From Heterocephalus glaber (taxonomy: Eukaryota > Chordata > Mammalia > Rodentia > Bathyergidae): a stretch of 64,000 nucleotides of DNA. Position 1 is the first letter of the stretch. Each line of letters opens with the position of its first letter. Positions 56,093 through 64,000 of the stretch are shown one piece after another. The translations under genes were made by a program, and so were the position numbers. The DNA lies in the NCBI RefSeq assembly GCF_000247695.1, contig NW_004624778.1:9786742-9850741 (forward strand), in the 5' to 3' direction. The notes under the pieces are model-generated. The model saw only the letters and a list, made by a program, of their open reading frames with translations. It did no database searches and was not told where the DNA came from.

Positions 56093-56279
56093 AGAACTCT
56101 TATTATTGAACGTAAGGGAAAGAAGCAAAGTTCTTGGCTTGTGTGGGCAGCTTGTCTCTCAGAAGAACTAGGATTGATAGGATTGATGACCAGTAACAGT
56201 TAAGTCCGGTTGCCGACTTAGCCTGCAGGGCCTTGTGGTAAAAGGAAGGAGCAGAGTGCAACCAAAAAGTATCTTGGTT

Positions 56280-56523
56280 TTCTTTTTTTTGAGACAGGGC
56301 ATCTGCGTAGTTCAGGCTGACCTTGAATTCACCGTCTAGCCCAGGCTGGCCTTGAACTTACAGCAATCCTCCTACTTCAGCCTCCTGAGTGCTGGGATTA
56401 CAGGTGCATGCCACCATCCCCATCCATTTAGGATTGCCCGGCCTGGGTTTGCACCTCTACAGTCTTCCTACCTCAGTCTGCTAGAGTACTGGGATTACAG
56501 GCATGCACCACCATGCCTGGCTA
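56280..56523 (-). repeat. Two antisense B1 copies
   Basis: 56,280-56,424 and a partial copy 56,430-56,523. An old mammal-wide repeat may occupy 56,805-56,890. Confidence 0.8.
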
Positions 56524-56993
56524 AGATTTGTGGTTTTAGTGTTTGGTGTAAGTTTTGTTTCTTTTCATGTCCTCATTCAAAATAAGGAAACTTTGTTCCT
56601 CTTTGCTTAGGCTCTGTCACTTAATAAGTAGATGATATAAATCCCAAAGTTATTGAGTTTGTTTAGTATTAAAATCTGTTTTTTTTTCCCTTCCCCTGAG
56701 TATTTTCTAGTTAAGTGAAGACTAATCAGAAGTGGAAATCTGTCATCATACCTTACTCTGTGTGTTTGTGGTGGGTATTTATGCCTAGTTAAATTTTTTA
56801 AAAAACCTATTTATTGAGTGCTTAAGTGGCAGGTGGGGATGGATACAAAGAAAAACAGTTTCTGCTCAAAGAACTCAATCTAGTGAACTAGATGATTTCT
56901 GTATTTCCTTCTTGTTCTAAAATGTGGAGGAGAAAGTATACAACAGGTGGAAAAAGGATTGTAACAAAACAGTTGTAGTATGGAGCTGGTCTT

Positions 56994-57310
56994 TTCCATT
57001 GTGATATTGGAGATTGAACTCAGACTTGTGTGCTAGGCAAGCACTGTACCACTGAGCTACATCCCTGGCCCTTTTTTTCTTTTGATTTTTTGAGAGAGTC
57101 TTGCTATATAGTTCAGGCTGGCCTTGAACTCACTATGTAGCCTAGGCTGACCTTGAACTCCCTGTGATCCTTTTGCCTCAGCCTCGAAAGTGCTGGGATT
57201 CAGGTGTGTGGTACCACGCCCAGTCCTATTTATTTTATTTATTTAGAGACAAGGTCTCACTATAGCTCAGTGTGGAGGTCCTGGGTTCAATCCTTAGTAC
57301 CAGAAAAAAA
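56994..57310. repeat. ID, B1 and ID
   Basis: Antisense ID 56,994-57,070, antisense B1 57,071-57,222 (together a reversed dimer), sense ID part 57,258-57,310 joined to a B1 start. Confidence 0.8.
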
Positions 57311-57671
57311 GATTATAGTAGCTATTCTTAAGAATGCATATAAAAAATGTGTACAAAGTAGAAACATACTCAGGTAGTCTAGAAATTGTTTTTATTAACA
57401 TGGTCAACATTGGAGAAGAGAAACAAGATATTGACCAAAGGGATCTGAAGTTATTGTTTTACTGAGTTGTCTGGTTTAAAAAAATAACTTTCAGAATGTC
57501 TAAGTCAGCATTTTGTGAGGTACCTTATAATTAAAGAATTGTTGGGGATCAGAAAGTGGGTGTGGACTAAAACTAGGAAAACAGGACTGTTTTACTTTTT
57601 GTATTAAGAACAAACCTTCATGTAAGATTTTTAAACAGTATCCTAATTTTAACCTAATGTAGAAGCATATT

Positions 57672-57714
<43 letters not shown>

Positions 57715-57925
57715 GTAGGGACTGAACCCGGGGTCTTTGCAGTCAGCCATATCTATACCCAGCCCTTTTTCATTTTGATACTATTTTTTTTGAGACAAGG
57801 TCTTGCTCTGTAGTTTTAGGCTGGTCTTGAACTCACTGTGTAGCCCAAGTGTCTAGAACTTGGGCAATCCTCCTGCCTCAGCCTCCTGAGTGCTGTGATT
57901 ATGGGGGTGCGCCACCACACCTGGT
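57672..57925 (-). repeat. (GT)n, ID and B1
   Basis: (GT)n at 57,675-57,712, ID 57,712-57,766, B1 57,782-57,925. Confidence 0.82.
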
Positions 57926-58164
57926 TTAGAAACTTATTCTTAAATCAGTATTTTATCTTCCAGGTTCCCCATTGTTTTTCTGCTGTAGTCCATTAAACAA
58001 TTTGCTGAGTCTAAGGGTATGTACAATGGATAGATTTTTAACAGCATATTTTGGGGGGGTCCCCAGGTCCCATCCAGCATGTGGTGACCCATTTTTGTGT
58101 GAAATATCTTCTGAGAGAGATGGAAAATGGTCAGAGTAGAAATTGTAGAGAAATTTAGCATCTC

Positions 58165-58366
58165 TCTCTGTGTGTGTGTGTGTGTGTGTGTTTGTGTGTA
58201 TGTATTTATGTATTTATTTATTTATTTTGAGACAGGGTCTTGCTGTGTAGTTCAGGCTGGCCTTGAGCTCACTATGTAGCCCAGGGTGGCCTCAAACTCC
58301 CAGGGATCCTCCTGCCTCAGCCTCCTAAGTGCTAGGATTACAGGTGTACGGCACCAGGCCCGGCTC
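58165..58366 (-). repeat. (GT)n/(TTTA)n and B1
   Basis: (TG)n 58,168-58,192, TATT units to 58,228, B1 to 58,366; the runs derive from the B1 tail. Confidence 0.82.
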
Positions 58367-58377
58367 TTTCCATTTTC

Positions 58378-58612
58378 TAATGTCCCTTTCAATTTCTTTC
58401 TTTGGAGTGCTGTAATTTTTTATTATGGAGCTCTTTCATCTCCTTGGTTGGGTTGATTCCTAGGTATTTAATATTTTTTAAGCTATTGTGAATTGAATTG
58501 TTTCTTGATTCCTTTTTTGGTGGGTTCATTATTGGTATACAGGAGTGCTATTGATTTTTGTGTGTTGATTTTATATCTTGCCATTCAGCTTTATTACTTT
58601 TAGTGTCTTCTT
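58378..58612 (-). mobile_element. L1 ORF2 fragment
   Basis: CTTTCATCTCCTTGGTTGGG and GGTATTTAATATTTTTTAAG match the same ORF2 segment as at 15,530-15,640 in the long L1. Confidence 0.75.
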
Positions 58613-58659
58613 CTGTACTGTAACCCTTTAGCACTTGTTTCTCAGTCAACTTTACTCTT

Positions 58660-59254
58660 GTTTTTTGAGGCAGGAGCTCCGCATGTAGTGGACTACGTCA
58701 GCCTCCTGAATGCTGGAAATACAGGCATGATGCCCAGCTTCACGCCAGCTTCATTCTTAGGAAAGAAAGTCAAATGAGTATTGATCACACTGAAGAATAA
58801 TAATAATTCCTGATGTCATATGATAGTATTCAGATTTCCTCATTATTTCATAAATGGGTTTTTTGTTCTTTTGAGACAGGGTCTTGCTTTGTAGTTCATA
58901 CTTGCCTTGAACCCACTGTAGCCCAGGCTGGCCTCAAACTTGTGGAGATCTTCCTGCCTAGCCTCCTAAGTGCTGGGTTTACAGGGATGCTCCTCCATGC
59001 CCAGCCATTAATGTATTTTTATAGTTGTTCAGATCAAGAACCAAATGAGGTCTGCATATTGTTTTGTAATCTAGAGTACCCTTCCATTTCTTTTTCTTTT
59101 ATTCAGTTTTTGTTTGAGACAGAAACACACTACATAGTGTAGGTTGGCCCTAAATTCACTGTGTAGCCCTGGCTGGTCTCAAACTCACAGGATCCTCCTG
59201 CCTCAGCCTCCCATTGGCTGGAATTACAGAATTGTACTAGCACACCTAACTGTG
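58660..59254 (-). repeat. Three antisense B1 copies
   Basis: Partial 58,660-58,750; 58,863-59,007; 59,105-59,254. Confidence 0.8.
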
Positions 59255-59696
59255 TCAGAACATTATTTACCAAGACATTGAAGAGTTTTCCCAGTCTGAA
59301 TTTGCTACTTATATTCTTATGATTGTGGTTAAATTCAGGAAGCCCTGTATTTCTTGATAATTGATCTTATGTTTAGAGGCTTGATCAGGTTCAGTTTCTA
59401 TAATATATATTTTCTCAATTTTCTTTTTAGGGCAAGGAAGAAACTTTACAGATAATGCTGAATGCTTGCATGAGGAAGCATGCAGTGTTTAGATTTTTTT
59501 CTGTGAGTTAGAGATCATCACCCAGTTCTGCATTAATTACTCATAATCCCTAACTCTGCAGTCCAGATCCTCTGACCCTGAGCTACACCCCCAATCCCTC
59601 ACTGTGAACATCGTCCAAGTTTGAGTCTCGTAGGCTTCTTGTTTGTATCCACTGTGGTGGAAAGTTTCCACTGTGTTGTGCTCTTTAGGTGGTTGT

Positions 59697-59781
59697 TTTT
59701 TTGTTTTTGGTACCGGGATTGAACTGGGGACCTTGCATTTGTGAGGCTGGTGGCAGCACCACTGAGCTAAATCCCCGGCCT
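59697..59781 (-). repeat. GTACC-SINE
   Basis: TTTTTGGTACCGGGATTGAA to CTAAATCCCCGGCC. CTCTT(TAG/AGTAG)GTG on both sides suggests an imperfect duplication. Confidence 0.85.
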
Positions 59782-60171
59782 CTTAGTAGGTGTTTTTATT
59801 TCAGTCTTACTTGATTCCTGCACAGCTGACATTATCCATGCTTTAACTTCTCTGTGGAAAACTAATCCCAAACCCTGACAGTAAATTGAAAGAAATCCTC
59901 ACAAACAAAATTGTTTTGAAGTATTGGCACTTATGCGTACTATTGTAATTTAAGTAAGTTAATGTTTATATAAAAACATTGGAAAGCTTGTGTCCCCACC
60001 CCCCATTTCAAAAGATTCAAGAAACATCAGGGTTAAAGATGTAATGGCCCTGTTCCTAGAACTGAGTTCCTGAGGGAAGGGGACTTTATTGTGATTCTTA
60101 GTAAGATAATGCTTTTTACCTTACTTTCCTGTTATGTGGCTTAAGATACTTAGTTCCATAGTATCTGATTT

Positions 60172-60938
60172 TGTTGTTGTTGTGGTACTGTGGGTTATGC
60201 CCAGGGCCTTTACACTGAAAACAGGGTCTCGGTTTTTTAAGACAAGGTGTCAGTGGGCAACCCAGACTGGCCTTGAACTCACAGAACTCACGGAGATCCT
60301 CCTACCTTGGAAATCCTCGTACCTCTGCCTCCGGAGTGCTGGGATTACTGGTTTATGTCTCTACTCCCAGCTCAATTGTGTTAGTTTTTGTTTTACATTT
60401 TATTTAGAAAAATCAAAGAGAAGAAATTACTCTATGAAAAATGTTGATTCTATGTAATGGAATATATTTATAAGTGAATTGTACTTTTTTTCTGGTGGTT
60501 CTGGGGATTGAACCCAAGAGTTTATGTATGCTTTGCAAGTACTCTAGTGCTGTGCTATATCTCTAGTCCATATTTATTTATTTATTTATTATTAACGGTT
60601 TTTTTGAGACAAGATCTTGCTGTACAGTTGGCAGACCTTGAACTCACTCTGACATAATCCAGGCTGCCTTCAACTTTTGATCCTCCTGCCTCAGACTCCC
60701 GAGTGCTGGGATTACGGGGTTACGGGGTGTACACCACCATGCCTGGCTCCCCCAGTTTTTTTTTTTTTTTGGAGACAGGGCCTCCAAGTTGTTGGGTATG
60801 ATAGCTACTTGGAGAATCTCAAGTTGGAAACTAGCCTGGGAAACTTAACCAGACTTTGTCTCAAAAAAAATAAGGGCTGGGAATATGTAGTTTAGCACTC
60901 CTTCCTGAGTTCAGGCCCCAGTACCACACACAAAAGAG
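60172..60938. repeat. B1-dID, ID, B1 and sense dimer
   Basis: Antisense B1-dID 60,172-60,372; antisense ID 60,488-60,570; antisense B1 60,592-60,750; sense B1-dID 60,795-60,938. Confidence 0.78.
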
Positions 60939-61183
60939 ACAAAGTCCCTGTGCACATCTTTGATGAAACAGGTAGTAAACTAAACACAAATATTTCTAGG
61001 TACTTTTTTAAAAAATGGGGAATAATGGAGTGTGATTGTTATGGTTTATATCTAGATGTCCCAAGAGCCTCATAAGCTCACAGGCTGGCTTTTTGTAAAG
61101 TGATTGCATTATGGGTGCTATTAAGGGGTGGGTCTGGTCGGAAGAGGCAGGTCACTGGGTGCATGGTCTGGAAGGGTCTGTCT

Positions 61184-61766
61184 CAGTGATGGCGGACCTT
61201 TTAGAGACCAACTGCTCAGACTGCAACCCAAAACCCAAAAAGTGCCAACGTTGTATTTAAACTTGAATACTGACGTTTTAGTTTAGGAAAAACAATTCAC
61301 ACATTAACATTTTTTGTCTTAAAAGAAAAACACAATTATGAACTTTCAGGGATGCAAACAACTTTTTATTGAAAGGTAAAAGTTTGCATTTAGCATGCTG
61401 TTTTTTTTTTTTTTTTTTTGTACCAGGGATCGAACTCAGGTCCTTGCGCTTGCAAGGCAGGTGGCGGAACCACTGAGCTAAATCCTCGGCCATTTCTTTT
61501 TGGTTTTTTGAGGCAGGGTCTCCATTTGTAGTTCAGCTGGCTCTGAACTCACTATGTAGCCCAGGCTGGCCTAGAAATCGTGGCAGTCCTCCTGCCTCAG
61601 CCTCCTGAGTGCTGGGATTATAGGCATGCGCCACTGCGCCCTGCTTGGCATGCTGTTTTCTGATGCTTGGCTGCTGGGGCAATGCAGGGGCAGCTTGGCT
61701 CATGTGCCCACAGAGAAGGCCCTGTATGCCCACTGCGGCACTCGTGCCATAGGTTCACCATCACTG
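61184..61766. mobile_element. hAT-like non-autonomous DNA transposon
   Basis: It begins CAGTGATGGCGGACCT and ends with the reverse of CAGTGATGGTGAACCT, so terminal inverted repeats match at 14 of 16 positions. GTCTGTCT is duplicated exactly on both sides (61,176-61,183 and 61,767-61,774), the 8 bp made by hAT transposases. No transposase is encoded. Without the two SINEs inside, it is about 330 bases long. Confidence 0.88.
61392..61655 (-). repeat. GTACC-SINE and B1 inside the hAT-like element
   Basis: GTACC-SINE 61,402-61,490 followed by B1 61,495-61,655. GCATGCTGTTTT lies before the first and after the second, so the B1 went in first and the GTACC-SINE probably entered its tail. Confidence 0.85.
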
Positions 61767-62407
61767 GTCTGTCTCCTTCCCGTGTTCCTCCTCCCCTGAC
61801 TGCTCTCTCTGCTTCCTGGCTTGCATGACATGAGTAGTTACTCCTCTGCTGTGTTCTTCTGCCGTGCTGTCCTGCCTTGGAGCCACTGGGCTGTAGACTG
61901 AAGCCAAAATAAACCTCCTTCTTAGAATTGTGGGTGTCAGGTATTGTGTCCCAGCAATGAAAAAAGTGACTAAAACAGTGACTGAGAAGGAAAGCCTTTT
62001 GCTATGGCCTCCATGTTTGTCTCCTCCAGTTTTTTTTTTTTGGTGAGAGAAGGCCACTTGTGTAGCATGATTCCGTCTTAGACTAAGGAGCAGTTTGGAA
62101 ATTCAGAGAGTGTTCTAAGTATAGCTTTCTAAATATATCTTGTCCATTGACCTACATATTCTTTATTTAGAAATGAGGGTTATTCATTTCAGGTTAGCTA
62201 TGAAGAGTAATTAATAAAAATAATTAAAATGTTCTGAAAACCTGCATAGAATTGTTTGGACCTAGTTATCAGTGTGGGCATGCCATTTATCCTGTATAGT
62301 ACTCTAAAATTACAGCTTTTTGTGCATGCTTGTGGTGCTGAGGTCAAGCCCTTTCTCCCACTGACACCCTCAGCCCTATTTATGGCATTTTTAAAAGTAC
62401 CGAAATA

Positions 62408-62641
62408 AGCCGAGCATGGTGGCACATGCCTATAATCCCAGCCCTCTGAGAGGTTGAGGTAGGAGGATCACAAGTTCAAGTCCTGCATGTGTAAATTAGC
62501 AACTTAGTGAGGCCCTGTCTCAGAGATAAAAGGATAAATAGGACCAGGAATTTAGCTCAGTGGTTCTGCTGCCTGCCTAGCAAGCGCAAGGTCCCTGGTA
62601 CCAAAAAAATTTTTAAAAATGAAGTGTCACTGAGTTTCCCT

Positions 62642-62688
<47 letters not shown>

Positions 62689-62870
62689 TTTTGGTACTGG
62701 GGATGGAACTCGGGTCCTTGGGCTTTTCAGGTAGGCGACAGAACCACTGAGCTAAATCCCGGCCCCTGAGTTTCCCTTTAAAAAAAAAAAAAAAAGGATA
62801 AATAAAAAGAAACTGGGAATGTAGTTTAGTACAAAGGCTAGTTCATTCCCCATTATCTTCACTACAAAAA
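62408..62870 (+). repeat. B1-dID with two nested GTACC-SINEs
   Basis: B1 half 62,408-62,530, ID half 62,813-62,870. A sense GTACC-SINE starts at 62,541, with AAAAGGATAAATA duplicated at 62,528-62,540 and 62,792-62,804. Inside its tail region lies an antisense GTACC-SINE (62,645-62,765) flanked by CTGAGTTTCCCTTTA (62,630-62,644 and 62,766-62,780). Confidence 0.9.
62641..62692. repeat. (TTTA)n microsatellite
   Basis: About 13 TTTA units that form the tail of the inner antisense GTACC-SINE. Confidence 0.9.
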
Positions 62871-62991
62871 AAGGGGGGCCTAAAAATATGCAGTAAAATA
62901 TTCAATTAAATAATGTCTGAAGCATTTTTTTAAAAAATCTCCCCCCTTGGAAGCATGATTTTGGAGGGTTTTATTGTTGTTTTTGTTTTGT

Positions 62992-63112
62992 TTCATTTTT
63001 AGTTTTTTGAGACAGGGTCTTGCTATGTAGTTTTAGGCTGGCCTTGAACTCGCTAGGTAGCCCAGGCTGGTCTGGATCTCAAAGTGATCCTCCCGAGTGC
63101 TGGGATTACAGG
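62992..63112 (-). repeat. B1 SINE
   Basis: TTTTTTGAGACAGGGTCTTG to TGCTGGGATTACAGGTATG; lacks part of the middle. Confidence 0.85.
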
Positions 63113-63800
63113 TATGTGTGGGGTTTTGAAATGAAATTGCCTCTATCTGTTTTTACTTTTTAAATATTTATGGAAATTTTGAAGACATTGAGGACTTGGC
63201 TGAGTCATAATAAGATTATGCTGTGCCGGTGATGCCAGACAGGCCAGGGTGATGCAGATTGCCCTTGTGTTGATTGTCCACAAGGTTTGAAGTAGAGTCA
63301 TTAGCTGCAGTGGTTTTTGTATCCTCTGACCTTAAGAAGATACTTTGTAGAAGATGGCCACAGTGTAGGTGTCTGCAGTTTTTTTTTAAAAGCAAAAATG
63401 AGATTTAGTGCATTCATTTAACTGTTTTAAATTCAATTTGCACCTTGTCTCTGGCTGAGTTGAATCTAGGGGCTCATTTGATGTTATCTGGGCACTATTT
63501 TTAGTTTTTCTCCTTTATATACTGATGTTGTGTACTTCTTTTGGGCTTTATTTTTAGCCAAACTTTCCTCTCCTGAGAGCAAAGCTGGCCCCCAGCAGCT
63601 CCAAGCTAACGACTTTCCTCACCTCTCTCACTGCAGTTGTCCCTTCTATGCCACTTCCTCAGATTGTAGCTTTTTGTTTCTTAAAAAAAAAATTAATAGA
63701 CTTTATTTTTTAGAGCAGTTTTAGGTTTGCAGAAAAATTAAACAGAAACTAGAATTTCTATATTTCCGCCCCTTACCCAGTTAGTTCTTTTATTAACATC
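63113..63800. other. Mostly unique intronic sequence
   Basis: 63,690-63,795 (GACTTTATTTTTTAGAGCAG) resembles the end of an old mammal-wide repeat. Nothing else was recognised. Confidence 0.45.
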
Positions 63801-64000
63801 TTTTTTTTTTATTATTAAATTCTTTTATTGGTACATTGTAGGTATGCAACACAATTACATTTCTCATTGGGAATTGTACCTTTATATAATTGCATCTTGT
63901 TTCTTACTTTTTCCCCATTCCTAGCCCTCCACGCCCTCCACCCTTCCCTATTTACAAAGACTTTATTTCCATTTTTTCCATTTCTCATCATTTTTTCCTT
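63801..64000 (-). mobile_element. L1 3' end, runs off the window
   Basis: T-run, then CTTTTATTGGTACATTGTAG, the same 3' UTR start as the copies at 9460 and 54,420. It continues beyond the window. Confidence 0.85.

Larger units (their letters stand above)
61037..61977 (+). mobile_element. MaLR-type LTR, sense, split by a DNA transposon
   Basis: Starts TGTTATGGTTTATATCTAGA at 61,037 and ends GACTAAAACA at 61,977. The flanks GTGAT/GTGAC (61,032-61,036 and 61,978-61,982) fit a 5-bp duplication with one change. AATAAACCTCCTTCTTA gives a poly(A) signal near the end. The LTR is continuous apart from the insert at 61,184-61,766. Confidence 0.85.
49895..64000 (+). other. ARK2N: Inferred C18orf25 first intron (start only)
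   Basis: From the island donor to the window end there is no convincing exon. The interval is repeats (mainly antisense B1, one L1, a MaLR LTR and a hAT-like element) with short unique stretches between. The human gene also has a long first intron. Confidence 0.5.

Noticed and set aside
59420..59520. Possible small exon after TTTCTTTTTAG
   Set aside because: The acceptor looks good, but no matching donor, conserved coding sequence or known C18orf25 exon could be recognised.

Overview
The window is mammalian nuclear DNA, almost certainly from a non-murid rodent. It carries hundreds of bases of B1 (7SL-derived) SINEs, ID-type tRNA-like SINEs, B1+ID dimers of the B1-dID kind, and L1 and MaLR copies. 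A further abundant ID-derived tRNA-like SINE ends in GGTACC plus poly(A); it is called the 'GTACC-SINE' here. B1-dID dimers and this SINE argue against mouse or rat and suggest a squirrel-, dormouse- or beaver/geomyoid-related lineage. The species cannot be named from the sequence alone.

Positions 1-12,470 hold the 3' part of HAUS1 (augmin complex subunit 1) on the + strand. Eight coding exons run from W14 of the protein to the stop codon. Spliced, they give 265 codons plus stop, so the full protein would be 278 residues, the length of human HAUS1. All reading phases and GT/AG splice sites agree, and an ATTAAA signal lies about 185 bases after the stop. The introns are packed with SINEs and two antisense L1 3' ends.

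Positions 12,470-48,850 are intergenic and dominated by repeats. They include a long antisense L1 (13.5-17.9 kb) and a decayed sense L1 (about 33.3 or 34.7 to 39.8 kb) used as a landing site by several SINEs and a truncated U2 snRNA retrocopy. They also include at least four antisense MaLR-type LTRs and a probable solo ERV LTR at 41.3-41.7 kb. No convincing protein gene was found here.

Positions 48,850-50,580 are a CpG island with two CTCF-like motifs, an ETS-like site and a good splice donor at 49,894/49,895. In human, the next gene after HAUS1 on the same strand is C18orf25 (ARK2N), which has a non-coding first exon. I infer that the island is its promoter and first exon, and that 49,895-64,000 is its first intron. 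None of its coding sequence was seen. This intron holds mostly antisense B1 copies, a 5'-truncated L1 with intact target-site duplications, and a hAT-like DNA transposon with an exact 8-bp duplication inside a MaLR LTR at 61.0-62.0 kb.

No CRISPR array, operon or new protein-coding system is visible. The most unusual observations concern mobile DNA: the hAT-like element, the U2 fragment, two subfamilies of the GTACC-SINE, and several nested insertions that give relative ages. SINE edges are read by eye and are good to about 10 bases unless a duplication is given.
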